Notes: a model not told the origin generated them from the letters alone. A stretch of DNA of 64,000 nt from Burkholderiales bacterium GJ-E10 (GCA_000828975.1 AP014683.1:2127700-2191699); one strand, 5' to 3'; positions 25,985 to 34,318 are shown, numbered from the stretch's first letter. Made by a program: numbers and translations.

Positions 25985-27292
25985 ATGCGATCCATCCGCT
26001 CCTTTCTCGCCGCCGGCTTGACGCTGGCGCTTGCCGCCCTGCTTTCCGCCGCCCCGGCCCGTGCCCAGATGACGGTCGAAGTCACCGGCGTCGGCGCGCA
26101 GCAGTACCCCATCGCCGTGGCGAACTTCCACGTCGACACGCCGCTGCAGCAGGACCTCGCCGCCATCGTCCGGGCCGACCTCAACCGCTCCGGCATGTTC
26201 CAGATCGTCGATGCCGGACCGGATGCGATCGAGGAAGCCGCCCCGATCCAGTTCGCGGACTGGAAATCGCGCGGCGCCAGCACCCTGGCCGTCGGTTCGG
26301 TCCAGCATCTCCCCGACAACCGGATCCAGGTCCGCTACCGTCTCTACGATACGGTCAAGGGCTACCAGGTCGACGGCATGGAATTCACCATGGCCGGTGC
26401 GGGCACGCAGCGCGACCAGCGGCACATCGCCCACAAGATCGCCGACCGGATCTATCAGGCGGTCACGGGATATCCGGGCGTGTTTTCCACCCGCATCGCC
26501 TACGTCGTGCAGTTCAGCCGCAACCGCTATGACCTGCAGGTTGCCGACGCCGACGGCGCCGACGCGCAGACCGTCCTGCACTCCCCGGGCTTCATCCTTT
26601 CGCCGACCTGGTCGCCGGATGGCCAGCATCTCGCCTACGTCGCGCTGGAGCACAACCACGCGGTGGTGTACGTCCAGAACCTCCTGACCGGCCGGCGGCG
26701 CCTGGTGGCCGGGTATCCCGGCACGAACAGCGCGCCCGCGTTCACGCGGGACGGCAAGCGACTCGCGGTCACCTTGACCAAGGACGGCAACTCCGAGATC
26801 TACACCATGGATCTCCACGGACGCCACTTGAAGGCGATGACCCGCGAACCCGGCATCAACACCGAGGCCATCTTCTCCGCGGACGGGGCGTGGATGTATT
26901 TCACCTCGGACCGGAGCGGCGGCCCGCAGACCTACCGCATGCCCGCGGGCGGCGGCGATGCCGAGCGCATGACCTTCATCGGCGACTACAACGTCAGCCC
27001 GCGCATCAGCCCGGACGGCAAGACGCTCGCCTACGTCTCCCGCCGCGACGGCCTGTTCCAGGTGGAGACGCTCGATCTGGCCAGCAACCAGGAGCTCACC
27101 ATCACCAACACCGTCAACGATGAAAGCCCGTCCTTCGCCCCCAACGGTCGCATGCTGATCTACGCGACCTCGCTGGAGGTCGGCGGGCGCGGACTGCTCG
27201 CCCTGGCGTCCATCGATGGCACCGTGCATGTGCTGCTGTCCGGGCCGAAGGGCGACTACCGCGAGCCGAGCTGGGGACCGTTCACTCCCTAG
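25985..27292 (+). CDS. tolB: Tol-Pal periplasmic protein TolB
   Basis: The protein has about 435 residues with a Sec signal (SFLAAGLTLALAALLSAAPARAQ), an N-terminal D1 domain and a six-bladed beta-propeller whose repeats show SPTWSPDGQHLAYV, APAFTRDGKRLAVT and SPRISPDGKTLAYV. It binds Pal and contacts TolA. ATG 25985 is preferred because it leaves a normal signal peptide; an upstream ATG at 25949 adds 12 residues and cannot be excluded, since neither has a clear ribosome site. An 114-base gap follows tolA. Confidence 0.95.
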   Translation: MRSIRSFLAAGLTLALAALLSAAPARAQMTVEVTGVGAQQYPIAVANFHVDTPLQQDLAAIVRADLNRSGMFQIVDAGPDAIEEAAPIQFADWKSRGASTLAVGSVQHLPDNRIQVRYRLYDTVKGYQVDGMEFTMAGAGTQRDQRHIAHKIADRIYQAVTGYPGVFSTRIAYVVQFSRNRYDLQVADADGADAQTVLHSPGFILSPTWSPDGQHLAYVALEHNHAVVYVQNLLTGRRRLVAGYPGTNSAPAFTRDGKRLAVTLTKDGNSEIYTMDLHGRHLKAMTREPGINTEAIFSADGAWMYFTSDRSGGPQTYRMPAGGGDAERMTFIGDYNVSPRISPDGKTLAYVSRRDGLFQVETLDLASNQELTITNTVNDESPSFAPNGRMLIYATSLEVGGRGLLALASIDGTVHVLLSGPKGDYREPSWGPFTP

Positions 27293-27374
27293 AACCCCCC
27301 GAGGCATTGCGGCCGCGAACCATGCACCTTTTCCAATCGATTTTCCACCCCCTCACATCCAACGGAGCGTTCGC

Positions 27375-27920
27375 ATGAAAACCCTGCGCCTCACCGCCCT
27401 CGCGGGCGCCATTGCCCTGGTTCTCGCCGGCTGCAGCAGTACCAGCCTCGATCAGCAGCCCGCCGGCGCAGGCGCCGGTGCGACGGCCACGCCGACGTCC
27501 GTCAGCGGCTCCGGAACCAGCGGCCTGAACGGCGGCGCCAATGCAGCCGGCGCGGGGCTCAATCCGCTCACCGATCCGCACAACATCCTCTCGCACCAGA
27601 GCATCTATTTCGAATTCAACAAGTCGGTGATTCCCGACAACGAGATCGCGATCGTCTCGGCCCACGCGCGTTTCCTGGTCGACAATCCGACCCGCACCGT
27701 CCGCATCGAGGGCAACACCGACGAACGGGGAACCGCGGAATACAACCTGGCGCTGGGCCAGCGCCGGGCCGACGCCGTGCGCAGCCGCCTGGAACTGCTG
27801 GGCGTGCCGGCAAGCCGGATCGAATCGGTGAGCTACGGCAAGGAACATCCGCGCGCCCTGTGCCACGAAGAGAAGTGCTGGGCGGAAAACCGCCGGGCGG
27901 ACATCGTCTACACCAATTGA
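27375..27920 (+). CDS. pal: Peptidoglycan-associated lipoprotein Pal
   Basis: The 181-residue protein has a lipoprotein signal with lipobox LAGC (Cys20), a Gly/Ala/Thr-rich linker and an OmpA-like peptidoglycan-binding domain with SIYFEFNKSVIP, EGNTDERGTAEYNLALGQRR and SYGKEHP. It anchors the outer membrane to the wall and is the target of TolB and TolA. GGAG stands 8 bases before ATG 27375. It follows tolB by 82 bases. Confidence 0.97.
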   Translation: MKTLRLTALAGAIALVLAGCSSTSLDQQPAGAGAGATATPTSVSGSGTSGLNGGANAAGAGLNPLTDPHNILSHQSIYFEFNKSVIPDNEIAIVSAHARFLVDNPTRTVRIEGNTDERGTAEYNLALGQRRADAVRSRLELLGVPASRIESVSYGKEHPRALCHEEKCWAENRRADIVYTN

Positions 27921-27930
27921 CCGTTCCAAC

Positions 27931-28809
27931 ATGCCCAACGCCATGGCCTCGATCACAGGGAACGTCCCCGCCACCGTCCAGCGCGGCCTCGCCGGCGCCC
28001 TGGTGGCGGCGGCCTTGGCATGGAGCGTTCCCGCCCATGCCGACATCTTCGCCGACAATGACGCGCGCCGCGCGATCCTGCAACTGCGGGACACGGTCGC
28101 CGCGCAGAACGACCGCCTGAATGCCCTCTCCCGGCAGGTAACGGACCTCGAAAAACGGGTTCAGGCGGTGCAGAACGGGCTCGCGGAAACCGCGAGCCAG
28201 CACGACCAGTCGACCGAAACGATGGATCACCTGCGGGGCAAAACCGAAGATCTCGCCCACCAGCTCGCCATCCTGCAAAAGAATCAGCACGACTTCTACA
28301 ACGACCTCGATCAGCGCCTGCACAAGCTCGAGCCGCTGACCGTCAACGTCGATGGCAAGACCGTGCAGGTCGACCGCCACGAGGAGCAGGACTATGAAGC
28401 CGCGGTGAGCGAGTTCCGCAGCGGCGACTACCATGCCGCGGCCCAGGCGTTCCGCAGCTTCACCGCGCGCTACCCGGCGTCGGCGTACGGAGCGGCGGCG
28501 CAATTTTGGCTCGGCAGTTCGTATTTCGCGCTCAAGGAATATTCCGCTGCAGTCGCGGCGCAACGCACGCTCGTCTCGCGATTCCCCGACTCGCCGCACG
28601 TTCCGGAAGCGCTCCTGAACATGGCTGCCAGCGAAACGGCCATGGGCGAAGTGCGCAGCGCCCGCGTCACCCTGCGGCGGATCGTGCATGACTTCCCGGG
28701 AACGGATTTCGCGAAGCTTGCGCAGCAGCGGCTTGCGGCGCTGCCGGCGGAACGCCGGCCGTCCGGGCATCACACCAGCCCGCGAAAGAAGCACCCGGAG
28801 CACTCGTGA
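27931..28809 (+). CDS. cpoB: Cell-division coordinator CpoB (YbgF)
   Basis: The 292-residue periplasmic protein has a signal peptide ending VPAHA, a coiled-coil region (about 45-130) that drives trimerisation, and C-terminal TPR-like repeats (EQDYEAAVSEFRSGDYHAA, then AQFWLGSSYFALKEY). It links Tol-Pal to septal wall synthesis in well-studied bacteria. It is the last gene of the operon; an intrinsic terminator lies 70 bases downstream. Confidence 0.95.
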   Translation: MPNAMASITGNVPATVQRGLAGALVAAALAWSVPAHADIFADNDARRAILQLRDTVAAQNDRLNALSRQVTDLEKRVQAVQNGLAETASQHDQSTETMDHLRGKTEDLAHQLAILQKNQHDFYNDLDQRLHKLEPLTVNVDGKTVQVDRHEEQDYEAAVSEFRSGDYHAAAQAFRSFTARYPASAYGAAAQFWLGSSYFALKEYSAAVAAQRTLVSRFPDSPHVPEALLNMAASETAMGEVRSARVTLRRIVHDFPGTDFAKLAQQRLAALPAERRPSGHHTSPRKKHPEHS

Positions 28810-28879
28810 TCGGTCGGGCGCGGGAAACCGCGCCCGCTGCAGCCGCGATTGCGATTGCGATTTGACTCCGCAGCCCAGT

Positions 28880-28902
28880 CCCGCGATAATCGCGGGCTTT
28901 TC
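28880..28902 (+). terminator. Intrinsic terminator of the tol-pal operon
   Basis: CCCGCGA-TAA-TCGCGGG forms a perfect 7-base-pair stem followed by CTTTTCT. It lies 70 bases after cpoB and 58 bases before tRNA-Lys. Confidence 0.85.
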
Positions 28903-28959
28903 TGGCGTCGGAGTCGTGGACCCACGCGACGCCCATAGCGCGCCACTTCATCCGCCCGC

Positions 28960-29035
28960 GGGTCGTTAGCTCAGTCGGTAGAGCAGCGGACTTTTAATCC
29001 GTTGGTCGCAGGTTCAAGTCCTGCACGGCCCACCA
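28960..29035 (+). tRNA. tRNA-Lys (anticodon TTT)
   Basis: The 76-base cloverleaf has acceptor GGGTCGT pairing with ACGGCCC (including a T-G pair), D-loop TAGCTCAGTCGGTAGAGC, anticodon stem and loop CGGACTTTTAATCCG with TTT, T-loop GGTTCAAGTCC, discriminator A and an encoded CCA. Its 3' half is duplicated at 30620, showing that it served as an integration site. Confidence 0.98.
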
Positions 29036-29052
29036 ATAAAATCAATGACTTA
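28993..29052 (+). repeat. Left attachment-like repeat (tRNA-Lys 3' part)
   Basis: Thirty-five bases from the anticodon loop to the acceptor stem (28993-29027) recur exactly at 30620-30654. Similarity continues through CCAAT.AAATCAATG.CTTAC to about 29052 with a few mismatches. This is the pattern left when an element integrates into a tRNA gene and restores its 3' end. Confidence 0.85.
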
Positions 29053-29175
29053 CCGCGCGATAGCCGACCGCGTCTTTCTGCTATCCGGGCTCGTGTAGGC
29101 ACAGCTTCGGGATGCCGCACCAGGGCCGCAAGGGAACGGCCTTTTCGCCCCGTCGGGCTAGGCGCGGCAAAGCGG

Positions 29176-29586
29176 TTACGCGCTCGCCTCGTTGCGATGT
29201 TCCAGTGACATGCGCGCGATGAAGCCGGAGCGCGTCTCGCCGGCGGCTTTTGCCTGCGCGTCCAGTCGATGCAGCACGCGGCGCGGCAGGCTGATATTCA
29301 CCCGCTCGGGCGTGTCATCCATCGCGGCGGGGTCCACCTTCACCAGCGCCCATACCCAGCCCTTGAATTCCTTGTGCGCCTTGCGCAGCGCCTCGATATC
29401 CGACGGCGGGGGAATTTCCATCCCTTCATCCAATGCCGTTTCCATCCATGCGGCAATCGCCTCTTCGGCGTTGGTCAGGGCTTCTTCCATCGTGTCGCCC
29501 GCCGAAAAACAGCCGGGCAGGTCAGGAATGACGACGCCGAAGGCTTCGGTATCGGTTCCAGGTTCGATGGCGACGGGGTAGCGCAT
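29176..29586 (-). CDS. hicB: Antitoxin HicB
   Basis: The 136-residue protein begins MRYPVAIEPGTDTEAFGVVI, the HicB partial RNase-H-like fold with VPDLPGCFSAGDT and the helical NAEEAIAAWMETALDEG. It ends in a ribbon-helix-helix DNA-binding segment (ERVNISLPRRVLHRLD). It neutralises HicA and represses the operon. It starts 5 bases after the hicA stop with AGAGG as ribosome site. The C-terminal half is longer than in the smallest HicB proteins, as expected for those with a DNA-binding domain. Confidence 0.94.
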   Translation of the reverse strand: MRYPVAIEPGTDTEAFGVVIPDLPGCFSAGDTMEEALTNAEEAIAAWMETALDEGMEIPPPSDIEALRKAHKEFKGWVWALVKVDPAAMDDTPERVNISLPRRVLHRLDAQAKAAGETRSGFIARMSLEHRNEASA

Positions 29587-29591
29587 GGCAA

Positions 29592-29780
29592 TTACCTCTT
29601 GGAGATTCCGGCCTGTTGCCGGATGGTGCGTACCAAGCCGGTCCCCAGGTCTTTCCGGGGGTGCGGTACTACGACAATGCCGGGTTCCGAGTGATGCACA
29701 AAAATGTGATGGGAACCGCGTACCCGGTCCAACCGCCAACCGGCGGCCTTGAGTTCGCGCATCAGGTCGGCGCTCGTCAT
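29592..29780 (-). CDS. hicA: mRNA interferase toxin HicA
   Basis: The 62-residue toxin has a double-stranded-RNA-binding-like fold with the catalytic His in RVRGSHHIF (His24) and the C-terminal VPHPRKDLGTGLVRTIRQQAG. It cleaves mRNA when freed from HicB. It is first in the operon, so toxin precedes antitoxin as in most hicAB pairs. A palindromic site lies directly upstream of its start codon. Confidence 0.95.
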   Translation of the reverse strand: MTSADLMRELKAAGWRLDRVRGSHHIFVHHSEPGIVVVPHPRKDLGTGLVRTIRQQAGISKR

Positions 29781-29781
29781 T

Positions 29782-29796
29782 TGTGTATGCTACACA
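29782..29796 (-). promoter_or_regulatory. Palindromic operator in front of hicA
   Basis: TGTGTATGCTACACA is a perfect 6-base inverted repeat around TGC, one base upstream of the hicA start codon. HicB has a ribbon-helix-helix domain and such operators are its usual target, so autoregulation is likely. Confidence 0.6.
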
Positions 29797-30013
29797 TTCC
29801 CGTGCGTTGATTCAAGTTCCCGCCGGGCGGTCAAATTTTCCCGGCGGCGCGCGTCAAGGTAGTTGTCGCCTCGGTCATACAACGTGAACCTGTTTATGAA
29901 CCCTGATTCCGGCCTGGACAACGATGGAGTCGCGCTCTGGGTTCAGGGCGACGGCCCCGGCCGGCGTCCAGTCGCGCGTGTGGCGCGACTGCGATCAACG
30001 ATGGGGAACGCCG

Positions 30014-30458
30014 TTACGCGGATACCGCCCGCAGGCTCGGGGCGTCGCCGGTGGCCTCGAACGCGATTCCGGCCTGTTCCGGAATCCACGCCTCGTACTT
30101 CGTATGCCATACGGCCAGCAGTTCGAGGGGGCGATTGATGTAGTGCCATTCCGCCGTCGCGCTCGGCTGGTGCCCCATGATTTGCGCCACGATGCCGCGG
30201 CATTTCCACCCATTCGGCCAGGGATGCGAACGTGCGGCGCAGCCCGTGCAGGGTGACATGGGGTAATCCGGCGGCATCCAGCGGCCGGACGTGGGCGATG
30301 CGCAGCTCGAAGATGTAGGACTTCGCGCCCTTTGGCGTAACCCGCAGCCCCCGGCCGGAAGTCTTGGCGTCCCAGAAAAACGCCTGCCGCATGTTTGCCG
30401 GACAGGTGAATTCCGCCACCCGCCCCGCCGTGAATCCCGTTTCGCCCCGCTTCCCCAT
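30014..30458 (-). pseudogene. Broken tyrosine recombinase (integrase) remnant
   Basis: The N-terminal piece (starting MGKRGETGFTAGRVAEFTCP and running to KSYIFELRI) matches the DNA-binding domain of P4-type integrases. It continues directly into the C-terminal catalytic region (VTLHGLRRTFASLAEW), so about 230 central residues are missing. After WVEMP the frame shifts, and the next frame continues with QIMGHQPSATAEWHYINRPLELL, which carries the likely nucleophile Tyr, ending at 30014. The deletion plus the frameshift make it inactive. It points towards the tRNA from the far end of the element. Confidence 0.85.
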
Positions 30459-30949
30459 TTTCGCCCCCTAGCACGTTGCGTAGGCAATTTAGGGAATGTC
30501 CCGAAACATCAATCAACGGACTCGTGTAGGCAAAATCGCCTGTTCTCCTTGGAAATCATGCTGTTACCGCAATTTTTGGAATGTCCGTCAACACCGAGAA
30601 ATACGCGATTGTTCGTACGTTTAATCCGTTGGTCGCAGGTTCAAGTCCTGCACGTCCAACCAATGAAATCAATGGCTTACACGAACTTTTTCCGGCTCCG
30701 GAGAGCCGGGAGGCGTGGCGAGTACCGGGATAGTACAGGGTGACTCCGTCTGGTCTTCCTGACCCGCCACCCCCTGTGTATTCATTGCCTGGACGCAGAA
30801 GCACCGCATCCGGCACCTCCTCATCCAGCCCGGGAGCCGATGCAGAACCGCTATAGGGGGCAGGTCAGTGCGCTGCCGTGTGCCCGGTTTGGTCCCTGGG
30901 CTACGTCCTCGGCAGCGCGAATCGGATTCCTAGAGTAGGAACAGGCCCG
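30459..30949. other. Gene-free stretch holding the right attachment copy
   Basis: No supported gene lies between the integrase remnant and the PEP-CTERM gene. It contains the right tRNA-derived repeat (30620-30679). An open frame on the minus strand across it encodes the well-known artefact peptide VGRAGLEPATNGL, produced by reading tRNA sequence, and is not a gene. Confidence 0.7.
30620..30679 (+). repeat. Right attachment-like repeat (tRNA-Lys fragment)
   Basis: The first 35 bases are identical to the tRNA-Lys 3' part. The following 25 differ at five positions, including GTCCAACCA in place of GGCCCACCA. The 5' half of a tRNA is absent, so this is a fragment and not a second tRNA gene. Confidence 0.85.
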
Positions 30950-31786
30950 TCATGCGCGGCGTCGGCGCCGAACGGCCGCGACGACCAACCCAGCAACGCC
31001 CAAACCCATGAGAGAGAACGTTGCAGGCTCCGGAACCGAGATCCCCCCACTTACCCACGCAGCGGTCGTAAACGGGCTGTCGTAGACGTGAGTAGTCCCC
31101 TTTTTGGGGACCGGATATGCCTCCAGTCCCCAAGCCGCGACGTAGCCGCCCAGCGGGATGGATGTATACGCGAGCTTATAAATGTTGCTGGTGTCGAGGT
31201 TGCCCGTAACACCGCTCACGGTAACCGTATATTCGTAGATCGAAAAGGACGCGGGCGTCCATCCGAGCAGGTTCGACTCCGCGGTACCGGTGCCACTCCC
31301 CGATCCCGTCGAAAAGTTGGCCCAATTCATGGACGCGTTGCCGTACAGCAAGCCGGCAAAGGAATAGAGATCGGGGGAACCCGATGTAAATTGCCCAAGG
31401 TACCCGTTGGACTGTACCGTCGTGGTCTGCCCATACCATTGGTTGGTCGCCGCAGCCACGGTCACCGACGATCCCGCGTTCGTTCCGGAAAAGACGGTTG
31501 ATCCCGACCCGAAGCTCGCCCCGCCCACTGCGACGGTTGCGCTCTGATCCGGCGCCGCGACGAAGAGGAGAAACGAATTCAGCGGGCCGTTGCCGCCACT
31601 GCCGATCACGCCTGCGTATACGCTACCCGAACTGCTGACCTGATTCGGATCGCTTCCGCAATTCGTGGATATGGACGAATTGCCGCAGACCGCAAAATTG
31701 GGATCGACCAACCCTGCACGAGCGGCTTGCATGCCGCCAACTGCGAGCACTCCGCCAATCAAAGCCGCCCATTTCGTCTTACCCAT
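30950..31786 (-). CDS. PEP-CTERM sorting-domain protein
   Basis: The 278-residue secreted protein has a signal peptide (ALIGGVLAVGGMQAARA), a Gly/Ser/Thr-rich middle and the C-terminal exosortase signal: VPEPATFSLMGLG, a hydrophobic helix and a run of arginines (RRRRRA). Such proteins are processed by an exosortase and usually go to the cell surface or matrix. AGGAAG precedes ATG 31786. The middle has no recognised domain. No exosortase gene is in the window. A sigma-54-like promoter lies 39-56 bases upstream, as reported for other PEP-CTERM genes under PrsK/PrsR control. Confidence 0.92.
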   Translation of the reverse strand: MGKTKWAALIGGVLAVGGMQAARAGLVDPNFAVCGNSSISTNCGSDPNQVSSSGSVYAGVIGSGGNGPLNSFLLFVAAPDQSATVAVGGASFGSGSTVFSGTNAGSSVTVAAATNQWYGQTTTVQSNGYLGQFTSGSPDLYSFAGLLYGNASMNWANFSTGSGSGTGTAESNLLGWTPASFSIYEYTVTVSGVTGNLDTSNIYKLAYTSIPLGGYVAAWGLEAYPVPKKGTTHVYDSPFTTAAWVSGGISVPEPATFSLMGLGVAGLVVAAVRRRRRA

Positions 31787-31824
31787 GGCACTTCCTTTTT
31801 GCTCAAATTCGCTAACCACATAAG

Positions 31825-31842
31825 AAGCAATGATCATGCCAC
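31825..31842 (-). promoter_or_regulatory. Sigma-54-type promoter of the PEP-CTERM gene
   Basis: The minus strand reads GTGGCATGATCATTGCTT. It fits the consensus TGGCAC-N5-TTGCT with exact spacing and a single change (T for the last C of TGGCAC). The predicted transcription start is near 31813, about 27 bases before the start codon. Confidence 0.65.
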
Positions 31843-31991
31843 ATTTATTATTTCCTTTTTAATCAAACAAATAGACTTTCGTGCTGATTTTGGCGGGCAA
31901 ATTCGTAAAGAAAGTCGACACTCTCAGAAAGCTCGGCTCAAGCACGTTTGTCTGACTCCGCGCTACCGGAGGTCATCCAGAGCGCGAACGA

Positions 31992-32171
31992 TCAGCGCCC
32001 GCCATCGCCCTGAATCGCGGGGACGATCATTTCGGAAGGCAGCACCCCATCCCCGGGAAAGTCGGCGATCCGCTGCGGCACGCCGGGCAACGTCCAACTC
32101 AGCCTACCCGAGCTGTGGACCTGCACCGCGCCGCGGTACGCGCACCAGAAATGCCGCGCACGATCAAGAAA
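31992..32171 (-). pseudogene. Possible gene fragment of unknown origin
   Basis: Sixty codons between two stops read as plausible protein (for example HFWCAYRGAVQVHSS and PQRIADFPGDGVLPSEMIVP), with GC-rich third positions like real genes here. There is no start codon near its beginning. It may be the C-terminal end of a deleted gene. I do not recognise the family. Confidence 0.25.
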
Positions 32172-32380
32172 CGATCAGATTCCGCATACAGGAGTCGGCG
32201 CAACGGCTCATCATGGCGATAACCAACACACGGGTGCAACACACACCGAAGTTCACTCCGCAATTGAGATGATCTTCACCCCGAAACACGCTTGGCTGCG
32301 GGAAGAAAGATCCCAACGGCCGGGATGGCGGGGCAACTCGTTTCCGGTCCAGGATTGCCGACAAGAGGCGCATTCGATCC

Positions 32381-34318
32381 ATGCGAAACCTGCGTATCTG
32401 CCTCATCGAAGATCCCCTGGCCCCGACACACGGTCCGCATTCGATCGCCCTTGCAACCCTCCGGTCCGCTGCTGTCGCGCAAGGTCACCGCGTGATTACG
32501 CTGATCGCCGGCGAATCGGAAACAGTCCGACATTACGAGGGCGAGGAGCCGGGAGACCCCCCTCTTTCGGAAACCACCTTGGCCGTTCCGGCAATTTCCG
32601 GGACGCGCACGATGCGTGCCTCCTATCGCACGTACCAGTGGCTATCCGGACGTCATTTCGATTTGATTTTCGCAGGCGCACACCAGTCGCCCTTGTATTA
32701 CTCGCTGCTGGCGAAGCGCCAGGGAACCGACTTTCGTACCACCGCCTTCTGCACCGTGGCGACGGCGTTGACGGCGACCGCATTGTCGTCCGAGAGCCGA
32801 TTCCTCGATGGAATCGAGCATCTGATCGCCGATGAAATCGAGCGTGCGGTCATCAAGCGATCCGATGCCGTGATCGCCGCCGATGCAGACGTCGACGATT
32901 GGATCCGGGGACAAGATTGGCCGCGTCCCGCAACATTCTTGCGCGCACCGATGGCAGGTGATTCTGCGGAAGCGGACCGGGAGTGGAGCGAACTATTCCG
33001 GCGGATCATCGCGGGCGTGGTCGAGCATTCCGATGGGCACGGCGACCCCATGGCGGCGCGGGATCGCAAGCCCCTCGTGTCGGCGTGCATCGTCAGCTTC
33101 AACCGTCACAGGCTCCTCTCGCAGGCGATCCAGTCGATCCAGGATCAGACCTACCCAAACATCGAAATCATCGTCGTGGACGATGCGAGCAATGCCCCCG
33201 ACAGCACGACACAGCTGGACCGGATTGCCGCCGAACTCGAAGCCTGCGGCGGCAGGCTGATCCGCCACGAGCGGAACCGGTATCTCGGGGCGGCCCGCAA
33301 CACCGCTGCACGGCATGCAACCGGCGAGTATCTGTTCTTCCTCGACGACGACGACATCGCGAAGCCGGATCAAATTGCGACACTGGTCGACGTTGCCACC
33401 TTCACGAACTGCGACATCGTGAATTCGTTCTGCGATCGCCACTTCGGGGAGGATCGGCCGGCACCGGACCAGGGGTCGCCCGAGCGTTGGATCATGCTCG
33501 GAAACGTACCGTCGGTGGGACTGTTCCACAACCTTTTTGGTCCGGCGAGCGCGCTGATCAAGACCGCCAGCTTCACCCGCCTGGGCGGATTCAGCGAGGC
33601 GCACGGGGTTGGTCACGAAGACTGGGAGTTTTTCGCCAAGGCGTCACTCGCCGGCATGAACCTGCAGCTCGTTCCGCGGGCGCTGTTCTGGTACCGGCAT
33701 ACGCCGGGGAGCATGATCCAGACCATCGATCCGCACCAAAGCATGGCGCGGAACATTTCCGCGTACCTGAACCACATTCCGAAGCCGCTGCGTCCGGCGT
33801 GCGTGCTCGCCATCGGCCTCGACCGCCGCCAGGGTGCATTGCAGCACGAGCTCTCGGGTTCCCGGGAACAGCTCGCAGCGACACGCGACGAGGTCGCACG
33901 TCTTCAGCATCGTGTATCGCTGCTCGAACAGGAGAATCGCGACCTGCTCGCAGCATGCCGGACCGCGCTCGGCGCTCCGGCGACATCGACCCCGCAGTCG
34001 GCCCTCGATCGATATTGGGAATCCCGGTCGTGGCGCCTTGGGCGGATCCTTCGGATCATTCGAGGCATTTCGCTCGGGAATCGCCAGCCGGAGGTCAAGC
34101 CCGTGATCCGTTCCTGGACCGAGGCGGCGACGACCATTTCGGCGATTCGCGGAACGATTTCCTGGGAGATCCTGGGATCGGCACGCGCGATCCGGCGTGC
34201 GATCCACGGTCCGGCTCGACCGGGAACTTCCGGGCGCGGACGTTCTGCTACACCCGGTCTCCGCCAAGGGGGAATCGACCAGACCATCCGCGCTCCGGCA
34301 ACCGAAGAATCATCGTGA
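32381..34318 (+). CDS. Two-domain glycosyltransferase with coiled coil
   Basis: The 645-residue protein starts with a domain like the N-terminal half of a GT4 enzyme (LRICLIEDPLAPTHGPHSIA, about 1-215). A GT2 domain follows, with LVSACIVSFNRHRLLSQAI near 232 and the metal-binding FFLDDDDIAKPDQ near 321. A charged coiled coil (about 485-530) comes next. The last 100 residues are basic and Gly/Ser-rich with no clear domain. It probably adds a sugar to a surface glycan. It is beside the PEP-CTERM gene on the other strand, a common pairing with exopolysaccharide functions, but no other glycan genes are present. Confidence 0.8.
   Translation: MRNLRICLIEDPLAPTHGPHSIALATLRSAAVAQGHRVITLIAGESETVRHYEGEEPGDPPLSETTLAVPAISGTRTMRASYRTYQWLSGRHFDLIFAGAHQSPLYYSLLAKRQGTDFRTTAFCTVATALTATALSSESRFLDGIEHLIADEIERAVIKRSDAVIAADADVDDWIRGQDWPRPATFLRAPMAGDSAEADREWSELFRRIIAGVVEHSDGHGDPMAARDRKPLVSACIVSFNRHRLLSQAIQSIQDQTYPNIEIIVVDDASNAPDSTTQLDRIAAELEACGGRLIRHERNRYLGAARNTAARHATGEYLFFLDDDDIAKPDQIATLVDVATFTNCDIVNSFCDRHFGEDRPAPDQGSPERWIMLGNVPSVGLFHNLFGPASALIKTASFTRLGGFSEAHGVGHEDWEFFAKASLAGMNLQLVPRALFWYRHTPGSMIQTIDPHQSMARNISAYLNHIPKPLRPACVLAIGLDRRQGALQHELSGSREQLAATRDEVARLQHRVSLLEQENRDLLAACRTALGAPATSTPQSALDRYWESRSWRLGRILRIIRGISLGNRQPEVKPVIRSWTEAATTISAIRGTISWEILGSARAIRRAIHGPARPGTSGRGRSATPGLRQGGIDQTIRAPATEESS

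Larger units (their letters stand above)
28993..30679. mobile_element. Small decayed integrative element at tRNA-Lys
   Basis: The element is about 1.6 kb, bounded by the two tRNA-derived repeats. Inside are hicB and hicA (intact), a 233-base stretch (29781-30013) where beyond the hicA operator I see nothing, and a broken tyrosine integrase. The integrase cannot work, so the element is fixed. Survival of the toxin-antitoxin pair while the rest decayed fits the known stabilising effect of such pairs, but that is inference. Confidence 0.75.
31787..32380. other. AT-richer intergenic region upstream of the PEP-CTERM gene
   Basis: Of these 594 bases, the first 60 hold the promoter described separately. 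The part at 31840-31920 is clearly AT-richer than its surroundings. A 60-codon open stretch on the minus strand (31992-32171) looks protein-like but has no usable start. The rest shows nothing recognisable. The glycosyltransferase starts divergently at 32381. Confidence 0.6.

Noticed and set aside
30611-30661. A second tRNA-Lys gene
   Set aside because: Only the 3' part is present; there is no D-arm or 5' acceptor strand.
30556-30816. Open frame on the minus strand with VGRAGLEPATNGL
   Set aside because: This peptide is a known artefact from translating tRNA sequence; the DNA is the tRNA-Lys fragment at 30620.
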